Shown piece after piece: positions 38,299-49,800 of a DNA stretch of 64,000 bases; within the stretch, counting starts at the first letter, position 1; each line of letters opens with the position of its first letter. The notes under the pieces are model-generated. The model was not told the origin of the DNA and did not search any database. It saw only the letters and a list, made by a program, of their open reading frames with translations. The position numbers and the translations under genes are program-made. This DNA is from Scatophagus argus (taxonomy: Eukaryota; Chordata; Actinopteri; Scatophagidae), in contig NC_058497.1 of NCBI RefSeq assembly GCF_020382885.2, forward strand, positions 19,894,330-19,958,329, in the 5' to 3' direction.

Positions 38299-38861
38299 GT
38301 AGGAGCCTGTAACGCAGTTTTTTACAGCTTAAACACGCTGCTTTTTAAGAGTTTGATCTGGTTATGTACGTGTAATCCAAACTCATAACGTGTACCGATG
38401 TACTGTAGTATTTTATCTGGTACTTGAATGGGAGATTGAGTTCTCAAAGCTGCCTGGTTGTAGTTTTATGGTGGACCAAACCAAGTCTGGTAAATTAGAC
38501 TTCTTTTTTTTGCCGGGAGCTTTGATGAACAATGGGATTAAAACTGATCTGCACAGTAAGTGGATCAGCTCTGATTACAGTTGTCTGGTCTGACTCTGTA
38601 TGTGGTCGTGTAGCGACACAATGGATGAATATTTTCTCATTACAGCATTGTTTGACTTGGGTTTCTGCCCGAATGTCTCCTCATTTCCAGGCATCTGTAG
38701 CCTGAACTGTGCCTGGCTGGACCCCAGATTGACTAGTAGCACACAGAGTTTGATTCACTGAAAACTGTTGTGGAACAAACATTTGAAATACAAGTTAGTT
38801 ATTGTAGGAAATGTTTTTTGTAGCATCAAAACATAAAAACTAAAGACCAGGGACGATAGAG

Positions 38862-39235
38862 CTACAGCTAATAATCATTTTCGTTAAAAATTAATCTGAC
38901 CCATCTTTTGATTGATTGATTGATTGTTCAGTGGGAAATGCAGATCGCAGTCTCCTGGATTCCAAAGTGATGGCTTAAAATTGTCTGTTTGGTTCAATAG
39001 GCAGACAGAAACCCAAATATATTTGTTTTACTATCAAAGACGTCTCATAAAAACAGTACTTATTCACATCTGAGCACCCGAGGTGGTGAGTTCTTTTGGC
39101 CCTTCAGTTAATGATCAGTTACAGATTCATTTCCTGTCGATCGATTAATCAGTCAGAACAAGTCATTTAAAAAAAAAAGCATGATCGATGATAAAATTAA
39201 TTGTTAGCTGGAGCCCTTGATACTCAGTCTTACAG
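38862..39235 (-). repeat. MITE-like interspersed repeat copy in rab34 leader intron
   Basis: GCTACAGCTAATAATCATTTTC at one end and TTAATTGTTAGCTGGAGCCC at the other form inverted termini of the same family; an internal GAAACCCAAATAT is the complement of the ATTTGGGTTTC landmark. Confidence 0.65.
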
Positions 39236-39657
39236 CTATATGTAATGTATGTAATGAGATAAGCAGAAAAAAGCAGCAAATCCTCATACTTGAGAAACTG
39301 GATCCAGAGAATATCTGTTTCACTGAAACAATTGATTAATCATCAAGGTAGTTGTTGCATAATTTTATGTTGACTGACTGATCATTTCAGCTCCATATGA
39401 ATGGGAGAAGAAAAGTTCAAATCGAAGATTTTTGTTTATTTGTGTACATTACATGTTGGATGAAGTTTCATTGCATAATATGACTTTAAAAAAGCACCAG
39501 GCCTGATGAGTTGGCCTAAAAATCATTCACTGTTATCGGTATTACGAAGAAACCGCTTCAAGCCGTTGAAATGCCCGATTGTTGATGTTCTCGTTCTCTT
39601 TCTGCCCCGTCTGCTGAATGTTTGCGCCGAAGCTTCATGTCTGTCCGAGTCTCAGCC

Positions 39658-42600
39658 ATGAGCGTCCTTCCTCCTGTTCGACGGGACCGTATCGTCGCTC
39701 AGCTCCCTCAGGTAAAATCATACGCTACTGTTGTGACCTCGTTGTCTGCCTGAATCAGTGTCTAGCCTCACACATCCTCCTTCCTCGTTGTCTTGTAGTA
39801 CTTCAGGAAAGAAGCAGCCCTGCACACTAAGGAGGACTTCAACAATAAAGTGAGGACTGCCTGCCAGGAGCATCGCACCGGCACTGTGGGGTGAGCACAG
39901 GAACAGGAAGCTGCATGATACAGCAGGTGGTGTTTTGTTTTGGACATTTATTTACTCGTTGCTTCTTGTTTTATTCTTCTCAGCAGATTCAAAATCTCTA
40001 AGGTCATCGTTGTGGGCGACCTGGCGGTGGGCAAAACCTGTCTGATTAATAGGTAACCTCAAACACAGTCGCCTAAGGCTTGAAAGCAGCTTGAGGTGCA
40101 GTTCTGGAAAATAAATAACTTCAGTAAAGAACTCGGCGAGCAGGATGTGTGTGCCTCCCGCAAGGAAGCCCAGTTTTTTATTTCATAATTTAAAAGTGTA
40201 GAAATGTTAAATCTGCACCCGATTTGCAAAGTACCGTTCTCAAGTACACTTTTGAGGTACTTTTACCTTACTTTATCTCAAATTCCTGCTACTTTATACT
40301 TTTACCAAACCCAGCTGTAACTTTAAAATACTGCTTACATGTCAAATAATCAGTAATTCTACACCAAAATTATGATATATTAAATAATTTAGCTCTGAAT
40401 GGGACCACTCTGCCCAGCGCGTATTTCTAGTGACGCCCCTTCAACTTCATCCCAAGTTTAAACTAACGTAAAAAATTTATCCTTAACACAGTCGATACTT
40501 TTCTTTAACTTGAGTGAACGAACTGTATAAAAGAAATGTGATTAATAACAAGCACATTTAAACCAAACTATAGCCTCCTTCTCTGAGGTAATTACTGTTG
40601 GGTTGCAGCCCAGTTACGGTCTTGAACCCTACTGTTATCTGGACGCTGTTTTTATGTTTTCAGATTTTGCAAAGATGCTTTTGATAAGAACTACAAGGCC
40701 ACGATTGGTGTCGACTTTGAGATGGAGCGGTTCGAGGTGCTGGGTGTTCCCTTCAGCCTACAGCTGTGAGTCGGACGTCTTCATTATTACGCACACAGTA
40801 AAACAAAGTCTGTGAACTGAGTCTGTCTGATGGGACGCTGCTCACCAGCCCCTCTGTGTTTGTGTGTGTTGTGCATGTGTGTTACAAGGTGGGACACTGC
40901 AGGACAAGAGAGGTTCAAGTGCATTGCGTCCACATACTACAGAGGAGCCCAGGGTGAGAGATTTGTGTGTTTTAGATAGATAGATACTTTATTGATCCTG
41001 AGGGAAATTCAAGAGCAGCAAGCCAATAAGAAACATACTAAAGACTCTCCCTTTTCTGTGGACAAAATGTCAGTGTTTTCACTGATGCAATGTTTTCTTT
41101 TCTTCTAGTTGTGATTATCGTGTTTGACGTTAATGATGTTGCCTCTTTGGGCCATGTGAGGTGAGCTTGTTCATCATGAGCAGACTGTTTGCACAGTTTT
41201 TGTCTCAGCCAGAGGACTTAAAAGCTTTCCTTTTCTGACTGCAGGCAGTGGCTCGAAGATGCCTTGAGAGAGAACGACCCCACTGCTGTTCAGCTGTTCC
41301 TTGTTGGCACAAAGAAAGACCTCAGCGTATGTCTTTACACTGTTTAAAGAGGGCATGCCTGTGAACATTTCTGTGTCTGTTGTTTGGTTTAGTGCCAGCA
41401 GCACAAAGCGTTTATGTGGTGGCCCAGACCTCTGGAATGTAGTTCACCCATCTTTCATTAGACTCCAGCGCAGGCTGAAATGATAGACCTGCAGACATTT
41501 CTAAGACATTGACTGTTTTCGGTCAGTGTTGGAAAGTAAGAAGAATATTTGTTAATTTGGGTTATCTGGGATACTTTTCCATTTCACGAATGTTCCTTGA
41601 AAAAGTCTTTTCTTGTTTCAGTTTCCAACAGTTATAATAGTTTCCCTGGATAATTTTCCAGAGCCCAAGGTGACCTCATCATATGTCTTGTTTTGTCCAA
41701 CCAACTGTCCAAATCCCTAAGAAAAGCAGCAAATCTTCAAAGTGTGTGACATGTTTGCTTAAACATGTTTTAAATGATTAATCCATCTGGTGACATTCCT
41801 GGAAGTTCCTCTGAAGTCGCAGTGTAGCAGCAAACCTACATGTTCACAGTGGTTACTTTGAGTCCTCTAAAGGGCAACTCCACCCATTTTACACAAGTTT
41901 GTTTATAGGTCTTTTGGAGTGCTGCGAGAAATAGAAGAAAAAGGTTGCAGAAAGCCTCCAGAGGGAGCTGTGTGAAGTCTGAGGGGTTGACTCAAGTGAT
42001 GTCACTGGACTCAAATGATGTCACTTGAGACAGCTTTGGTTGAGACTGAAGATCATCATTTAAGTGATTTTTCAAGCAGAAAAAATATCATTTTTGACTT
42101 CTTAGTGGTATGTGCTTTTCATTCTTTGTCTTAGGTGAGAGAAAACTGTTAAACTGTGTATCTTTGGGGTTTTAAACTGTTGATGGACCGAAACAAGCAA
42201 GCACTTTGAAGGCCTCACACTGGGCTGCAGGACGCTACCCTATTCATCAGTTATAAAGATGCCTTTTGTGTTTAACTTGGTAAAACATGGGACTCTGTCT
42301 CCTCTGCTTTCCCTCACAGTCTCCTGCTCAGTATTCTCAGATTGAACAAGATGCCCTGAAATTAGCTCAAGAGATTAAAGCGGAGTATTGGGCCGTGTCG
42401 TCACTGACAGGTGAGTGTTCGGATTCAGATACAGCAAAATGACTCCACCTTTGTGTTAGAGACTGTTTGAAAATTATTAGCTGGGGTTTTTTTTTATTGC
42501 TAAAGGGAAAGTAGTCACAGTTCTTCTGTGGACCAGTTTCTAATCATTTTCTTGTAAGATTTGGTCAAAAAAGATTGAATAATTACATAAAATTGTTTAA

Positions 42601-43709
42601 TAAAAAGCATCATGTAATGTATACCTTGTTGATCATAGTGCATTTTGCCGTATGCAGAGGACAGCATGACTTTAGTTGTAGTTTTGCTAGCAGGACCAAT
42701 ATGTTAGTTTTTTAAAACTGTAGATATAAATTAGTTGTGGACTGAGTATCAGGCCATTTCTTTAACTAGGTAACAGTTACCTTCACATTATTCTGTATTA
42801 AGATAAGATAATCCTTTTATGAGTCCTGCAAAAGAAAAACAGAACTATAGCAAGACCGTTAGATGAGTCATGTAGCGTTGCAAAGTTTGAATAGTTGTTC
42901 TTTATCTCATTCATTTTTTACATAGACAGTGTTAAGTGACTCACAGTTGGTCATTCGCTCAGGATATGAACCACTGCATCAGAAAACATCTGGTTCTTTG
43001 ATTTGAGTATATATCCACTGAAGTTATTATTGGGCAGCATGGTAGCTCAGTGGTTAGCACTGTTGCCTTAAAGCAAGAAGGTTGTTGGTTTGATTCCAGG
43101 CATTGTGTGTCCGTTTCTCCCAAAGGATGCTTTTGTGTCCCCCATATCAAACCGTATATTAGGGTGATTCTTCCATCAGCGCCCCTGACCAAAGCACTGA
43201 TCCCCCAAACACAGTGGCAGCTCACTGTTCTTGATGCTTGGTATGGGATAAATACAGGGATCAATAAAGAATAATTCAACGTATTGTTCCTTTAACATTT
43301 TAATCTTTGAGAGCTTAGGAAGGAGGGTGTGGCAGCTCTTTTCCAAGGCAACGGGGCAATCAAAAGCTATGTCGAACTTCAGTTTCAGCCCCACCCAGTC
43401 ATTTTCACAAAGTCCCTTACTGATTTCTCTCTTCTTTATCGTAGGGGAAAACGTAAAAGAGTTTTTCTTTCGAGTTGCATCGTTGGCATTTGAGACCAAC
43501 GTTCTTGCCGAGTTGGAGAAAAGTGGATCGAGGCAAATCGGGGACGTTGTCAGTGAGTATCTGAGCAGTCTTTCTCTGCGTGATCATGTAAAACATCACA
43601 TTTGTCACACGGTTTAACACCCGGCTGATGGTTTGTTTCAGGAATTAACAGCACTTCAAACGATCTGTATGCTTCATCAAAGAAGAAACAGGCGAACTGC
43701 TGTCAGTAA
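39658..43709 (+). CDS. rab34: Rab34 small GTPase (10 coding exons, 259 aa)
   Basis: Coding exons: 39658-39711, 39799-39890, 39987-40052, 40664-40765, 40889-40953, 41109-41160, 41245-41326, 42320-42410, 43445-43552, 43642-43709. They join in phase to 259 aa, the same length as human RAB34. The protein acts at Golgi/lysosome membranes, in macropinocytosis and in early ciliary membrane assembly. It has an N-terminal extension ([18 protein letters not shown]), P-loop GDLAVGKTC at 59-67, switch region [19 protein letters not shown] from W106, GTKKD and a SSLTG guanine-base motif. The C-terminus NCCQ holds two Cys expected to be geranylgeranylated. ATG 39658 aligns with the known N-terminus; an in-frame ATG at 39637 lies upstream of the likely acceptor. 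Exon 4 has a NAGNAG acceptor (see findings). rab36 is an unlikely alternative given the neighbours. Confidence 0.95.
40970..41035 (+). repeat. Short copy of the (GATA)n/TTTATTGATCC repeat in rab34 intron 6
   Basis: TAGATAGATAGATACTTTAT leads into TGATCCTGAGGGAAATTC, the landmark of the family also seen at 62815-63030. It sits about 75 bases upstream of the rab34 exon that starts at 41109. Confidence 0.65.
41565..41800 (-). repeat. MITE-like interspersed repeat copy in rab34 intron 8
   Basis: AGAGCCCAAGGTGACCTCATC, TCTTGTTTTGTCCAACCAAC and AAAGCAGCAAATCTTC are the complementary landmarks of the same family. Confidence 0.6.
43032..43125 (+). repeat. tRNA-like SINE head fragment in rab34 intron 9
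   Basis: GGGCAGCATGGTAGCTCAGTGG followed by TTAGCACTGTTGCCTTA and a B-box-like GGTTTGATTCC forms the tRNA-derived head of the same SINE type whose body lies at 24914-25198. The A box is TAGCTCAGTGG. The rest of the element is degenerate or absent. It is not a tRNA gene: there is no acceptor stem pairing or standard anticodon arm. Confidence 0.65.
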
Positions 43710-44433
43710 GGATGAGAGCAGGGGTTGAAAAGTCAAAGGTGCAGACTGAAAATGAGGATTTTGTCCCTCGGTGGAAAAAGACTGGCTGCTCTCCGGCTCA
43801 TGGGAGGGATTTTCTGTGGTCAGAGCAGGAGGAGGAGGAGGAGACACGCTGGAGTTCAGTTTTTCCTGGCCTAGAGAGGGTTTTGCTCAGTGCAATGTGG
43901 ATTCTTGTGGTGTTGCTCAGATTGAGTTTCAGGGTGACACAGCAATTGCACAAATACGACTGCTCTGGTTCTTCAGAGATGCCAAAGAGTGACTGGATTT
44001 TTTAACACGATGCGTGTGTGGATGCTTACCTTACGTAGGGCTTGAGTCAGATATTCTGTCTTGCTGCTGTAGCTTCTCTAACAATTAAGATTTTTCTTCA
44101 CAATAGTATTCTCTAGTACTTCAGTATACTGTTTTAAATGACTGTTTTACTCTTTTCATAATATTGTAGACAAGAGGGTCCTAACATTTCTGTAAGAAAG
44201 ACTGTGCAGTAAATCACAAGAAAAAAAGTATGAATTTGAGGGTAAAACAAACAGAATCTTGTGAAGCAGGATTGTTGTTGTTGACCATGTTATTGTAGAC
44301 ATGTTTTTTTTAATCCACATTGTACGCTTCAGCGGTACTTTGTTTTTTGTTTACATTCAAATCAATGACTGAATTGGGATGATCATACTTACATCAGACT
44401 GAATGTGTACGAATATTTTACCATTTTGTTATC

Positions 44434-44439
44434 TTTATT
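44434..44439 (-). other. Candidate polyadenylation signal of the APRT-like gene
   Basis: TTTATT on the plus strand reads AATAAA on the minus strand, about 215 bases beyond the stop codon of the phosphoribosyltransferase gene at 44655. Confidence 0.45.
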
Positions 44440-44462
44440 TTCTCATGGTACGTTTTACATGT

Positions 44463-44468
44463 AATAAA
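44463..44468 (+). other. Candidate polyadenylation signal of rab34
   Basis: AATAAA lies about 750 bases after the rab34 stop codon. It falls to the right of the minus-strand signal of the facing gene, so the two 3' UTRs would overlap. Confidence 0.55.
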
Positions 44469-44654
44469 AGTATTAAAAAAGAAAAACATTTCAGAGTGTT
44501 TTGAAAATAGAAACAGCTTTTAGGACAAAAATAGAAGTTTTTAAGAACAAAACAAAAATAGAAGATAAAACTATTTCTTCACCATCCAAACTTTAGAAAA
44601 TAAAATTATTCCTCTTCTTTTTTACTAAAGATGGAACAAATCTTTTCTTGTTGT

Positions 44655-46736
44655 TCAGCTGTTGAAACTTTTGAAGGAATCAAGGTACTTCTGGTCGATT
44701 TGGCTCTGGAGCTCTTCCGGGATGCAGTGAGAGAATTTGTAATTCTCTTTAATCCACTTTCCTCCTTCAGTGTTCTCGACGGCCACGGCTGCAACACCTG
44801 CAGGAAAGCGAGTGTGATGCTTGTGTTAGGATGCTGAGGGTCACTGAATTGCGGTGCTGTAACAGAACCGTCTTGACTGACCTACAACAGTGGCTCCCAG
44901 CCTCTCCACCAGCTGGATCGCAGCCTTCATTGTGCCTCCAGTCTCTATCCATTGGTCCACTAGCAGCACCCTCACACCTGAAGGAAGGAGACACATCTGA
45001 ACTATTTGTAAACAAGGGGTCTTCTTTATTTTATTAGTCTATTTGTTATACTACATCTAGTGCAACAGACAAATAATAAATAAAAATGTTTTTATAGCAT
45101 GTAAAAACTACGGATGTAAAACGTGTGTGGGGCAGACAAATGTGATGCTTGGTGCGTCTGATGTAATTTTAAAGATCCTTCAAATCTTAGCCTACTCGAG
45201 CTTTACTTCACACATTAACACTAGAGGGCGCTGTGTCACAGCGAATGAGACGACATAAAGCTGAGGAAATCTGTGGTTTAAATCATTTGGGTCATGTTTT
45301 AGGGTTAAGTTAATTTCAGAGTTGTGAAGATGAATGAACAGAGGCAGCAACTATTTTCATAATAATTAAAAATTTTAGTCATTTATTCAAGAAAAAACTT
45401 TTGTTTGGTTCCAGGATCTCAGATGTGAGGATTTCATAGTTCTCATATATGATAGTAAACTGAATATGTTTGGCTTTTGGATTGTTGGAGGAACAAAACA
45501 CCATCTTGGGCTATTAAAGGTGTTATGGATATTGTTTAGTATTTCTGAAAAATTTCAGACAATTGATACAACAAGAAAATAACGATTGATGATTTATTGA
45601 TTCATTGGATTTTTGATGCATGAGAGGTATGTTAGAGCCTAGTCAAAGTCATCGTCAAATGTTCATTTTTTATATTTCAATTCTGCGTCTTATCTTTACA
45701 TGAATAATAATACGACTGTGCATTTAAGCTTTTCTTGCCCATCACACACACAGTTTTGGTGCCAGATGATGGTAATAACATTATAATGTATGTCTGAACT
45801 TAATGACATCTCACTCACAAACCCTGGGTTGTCCATACATTTCCAACTGGGTAAACATTCACCTCCTCAAGAGGAATAACCAGTATGGTTAAAGGATAAC
45901 AAGCAAAGGGAGACTAACCTGGTTTTAACACATCCAGTCTCACTTCCATAGTCTTCTCTCTGCCTGTGTAGTCGCTGTAGTTTTGGTTTTGGGTTGCGAC
46001 ACACAGGTGCCCCGCTTTGCGGATAGCCAGAAAACCTTTTCCAAGGGTGGTGGCAACAGACGCCCCTGAAGAAACATTAAAAGCATTCATCCACTCAGAC
46101 AGAATGAAATCTGGACAGTAGTTTGAACTGGATGAAGAATGTTTTCACACATTGTCATGCCATGTGCCATGAGGCAGGGTGTAGATATCTAAATTTAGTA
46201 TCTTTGCTAGAGGGGTTAGGTTTCATCACCAATGCACCAGCAGAGTAACTGCCCCTCAAAATAAAATTAGTGAGGGACAAGTGTGGCTGCCCTTAAGCTC
46301 CCATTTATCTCCCTTCTTAAAATGAATTGGTTTGTTTTCTTACCGAGAATGAATCCCATTGCATCTATCCCAGCAACCAGGTCAATGGTGTCATTGTGGA
46401 ATGGACTGAGAAGGTCTTTGACACAGTCTGCAAGAGCCTGAATCAAGTGCCAAGACAGTAAATGCCCCAAATGCAAAAATGTGCATATAAAATGCCTTCA
46501 CAGCTTGTATTTTTCTGAAGTTTTAAATGTCTTTTTACTATGTTTGGTGAGAGTGAGGACTGCATGGTGACCCTGTTAAACAATAAGAATTAATCCTTTT
46601 TTAATCATTATACCTGTGAGTTGCAGTAGAGTCTGGATGGGTCCAGCCAGGCAAACGTTGGTCCTTTTATATTGGGCGCCATGAGAGAAAGGTACCATCC
46701 TTTATGTCTGTCTGTTGGAACGGCCAACACGTCCAT
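44655..46736 (-). CDS. Adenine phosphoribosyltransferase-like protein (5 exons, 200 aa)
   Basis: Coding exons: 46614-46736, 46344-46437, 45919-46065, 44882-44977, 44655-44797; phases join to 200 aa. The fold is a type I phosphoribosyltransferase most like adenine phosphoribosyltransferase. Visible are DLVAGIDAMGFILGA, a block usually near the pyrophosphate-binding loop, KGFLAIRKAGHLC, and the PRPP-binding motif VLLVDQWIETGGTMKA at about 126-139. In the PRPP motif the usual second acidic residue after VD is Gln130, while the TGGT loop is kept. The N-terminus is longer than in classical APRT (about 180 aa). ATG 46736 was chosen over the in-frame ATG 46682 because the upstream 18 codons stay open and look protein-like (KGWYLSL). 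A (CT)n tract lies about 60 bases upstream of the start. Catalysis on adenine is inferred, not shown; I give no symbol. Confidence 0.82.
45218..45236 (+). promoter_or_regulatory. CTCF-like motif in the APRT-like gene intron
   Basis: ACACTAGAGGGCGCTGTGT fits the CTCF core and lies in the intron between the exons at 44977 and 45919. Sequence evidence only. Confidence 0.4.
45340..45625 (+). repeat. MITE-like interspersed repeat copy in the APRT-like gene intron 3
   Basis: AACTATTTTCATAATAATT, TCCAGGATCTCAGATGTGAGG, TATGATAGTAAACTGAATATG and AACAAAACACCATCTTGGGC follow in the family order. Confidence 0.65.
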
Positions 46737-46795
46737 TTGGAAAACAACTCAAGTCTCTGTTAGAGAGAGAAACTTGGGTGAATGAACTGGACTGT

Positions 46796-46797
<2 letters not shown>

Positions 46798-46834
<37 letters not shown>
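46798..46834. repeat. (GA)n microsatellite upstream of the APRT-like gene
   Basis: An uninterrupted run of AG dinucleotides lies about 60-100 bases upstream of the start codon at 46736, within the probable promoter or 5' UTR. On the transcribed strand it reads (CT)n. Confidence 0.9.
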
Positions 46835-46836
<2 letters not shown>

Positions 46837-49800
46837 GCCCATATCAGGTTCATGTGGGGTGAGCAGTGGGTGGGAGTTGGCTGTTAATAACACTGAACTT
46901 AGTTACTTATTTTATCTTCAATCGGTGCAGGATTTCTAATTCAAAATCAAGAGACGTAATGATTTGATGACTAGTCTCAACCTTCTGACAAAGTTCTGCA
47001 CGACCCAAAGCTCAGATAATAAATTTGCTGCAAAGGAGATGAGTGTGCAGATGATCCAACAACATCCAGAACCTTCTTGTTTCGTATTAGTCTGTGGTAG
47101 TTTATTTACTAAAAATCCTGCACACTTTACATCGCTGCTGTCCAACGTATTAATTTCCTTAATACATTTCCTCACATTTCAGGCAGTCACCACTTTCCAT
47201 TTAAGTCGCTACAGTTTGCAGAGAATTAAAACTTTCAGGAGCTGCACTCAGTTCTTGTATGATAAATCAGATCAAAGAACAGGCTGTGCGATGCATTAAC
47301 ACACAGCTGTATGATAACTTAGGCAAAGACAAAAAGCAGACAAAACATTCAAGTGTCTGAATGTTGCTCTTTTTTAGAGTTGGTCATGTATTTACAAATG
47401 GCACTGTAAAGCATCTGTGGTTTGCATTAAAAGGTCAAAAACAAACAAACAAACAAGCAAAAACAAAAAAAACATCCAATAACAGTAGACTGGCCTTTTA
47501 TATTGCATTTATATTTGATTTCAAGCTCCTGAAATCAAATGTAAAAATATGTGTCACATTAATGCATCACATTTACGCACCACCATCCTCCCCAAACCCA
47601 AATATGTTGGGTTCAGATCCAGCACGCGGGTCACATAACACCTGAGCATCAGCACCGGACTGAAGAAACTAATGATCTACCGAAAGTGTTAATTTTTTCC
47701 CTCGTACATACTGCATGTTGTTATTCTAAATGCTGCTCCGAGCTGCACTCTTCAGACGTTTGCCTTCAGGTGTCTAAATAAGCAAATCTGCTCATAGCTG
47801 GAGTAACAAAATCCACCATCTCACTGTATGATGGTTATTATAGCCGTTAAACAAACAGGTCTGAAATTTCATCTAAGGTTTGTCCAACAGAGTTCAAGCT
47901 GAGCTTAAGACTGAGCATATTCACCTCGTTGCCAACAGTAACATTACTTTCCCACCGTGTTGTCTTCTGTGGATCTTCAACCATATGAACATACACTGGA
48001 TTGCTAACATGCTTTCTGTCTGCACTTTGTAAACTAATAACACTTACAAAGTTATAAATCTGAACAGATATCAACATAGTAACATGTGAATTTCCACTCT
48101 GCGGGAATAATAAAGGACTATCTTATCTTGTGTCTGATAGTGATTGATTAAAACGGTTTCGAAATGCTTAAACCTGCAGTGACATTTTGGTCCACTTGGG
48201 GGCAGCAGAAACAAGCTGTAATCAGAGCACCAGAGACTTATAACTTTTAACAAACTTATTTTACACATTCAGCTATTATGGCGCGACATTATCAGAAATA
48301 TGGAGATATATATTGAGGACATATTTCTGTCCACCAGTATTCAGCCACCTTTTATCTCTGCTTTTTGGTGCAGTGAGACTGAGCCTAAATCTAAACGGAG
48401 AAGTTTCAGGTCATTAGACCAAAACTATGAGCTGAAAGACTCTTCATGGAGAATTGAGGGGAGATGCAGAGCCAGGTGACAGTCGTCAGTGGTTCCATCA
48501 TTGCAAGTTACATTACACATTGTCATTTGATCTATTCTTAGCTGCTTTACAGTTTGCATTCACCTAAAACAAACAAAAGACTGAGCAGAGAGCTGTATAA
48601 CTTTAAAGAGCAGCTCCAAACTGAGTCCTGTGGATTATGACATGAGACAATGTAGATATATCTGTTGTTTTTGCTTGAATCACTGTCCATCTGTGAACCC
48701 TAAGCACATCAGGATGATGAAATGAACTCTCTGAGAAGTGCCCCTGAGTCAGACATTGACTCCTCAACTCCTCCAGGGGGCGCTACTGCAGCTGACCTGC
48801 CTGTGGATGAGAGCAAGGAGCCTCATCTGCTGGGAATCGATGTAGTACATATTTCAACAGTGTCACCTTTCTGTTTCACGGTGCTGTGTTAGTTGACTCC
48901 ATATCTCTCCGGGTCAACAGCAGGATTATTAGCCTCAGTTTGTTCCAAGTCCCTCCTACAGTGACCACTTTAATTCATGAGAAACTTTTTTTTTTATGCC
49001 CTCCTCCCTCAAGATTTGGTGGTCGAATGTTGCCTCTGGTGATTTTACATCATTTCTCTCCGCCTTCCGACAATCCGATTTCAGTGCCTTGAGTAGGCTG
49101 GATCTCCGCCTCTAGAGCTCCCTGTAATACAAGCCATGTGACGAAACACTGGGATGATTAGAAACCCAACCTGACAGGAGGTTTTTCTTTTCTTTGGGAA
49201 TAGACTCTTGTTCACAGATGCAGAGCACTTTGTTGTGCACAGAGGTCAGACAGCCATTGATTAGACACTGATTTTCTGACAAGAGTTGATGGCATAAAGT
49301 GCAGCAACACCACAGCTGCAGATACATTAATGACTGAAAGAAATAAGGTTTTTATTATTGTGTCATGCCCACATATTTATGGGCCAAATGCAGAATGCCA
49401 CATATCCCTTTTCAAACATCATTACAAAAGTCCACAACTAAAGTAGCACAATTTGAAGAATTTTCAGTCAAATTTGCAGATATTGATTCAAAATTCACTA
49501 AAATACAAGTGCTATATAAAAGCACAGAAATATAAATACAAATTATAGTATCCATCCTTCCTTCTCTCTTGAGTTAGCAAACTTCAACACATCAATCTCT
49601 AACAGCCTTTGAAGTTTTGATGATGTTGATGATTCAGGATTTTATCGAGACATTTTATGGAACATTAAAACTCTTAAATCACTAAATACAAAACAAAATG
49701 GGACTCGCACACAGTTCACACAATCTATTTTCCAACTGAACATTTTTCAATTTGCCAACATCAGTAGTTTAGACATAAAACACCAACTCTCATTGGTACA

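Noticed and set aside
43032-43125. A tRNA gene, suggested by A-box and B-box-like sequence
   Set aside because: The arms do not pair into a cloverleaf and the sequence continues as a known SINE head; it is a repeat fragment.
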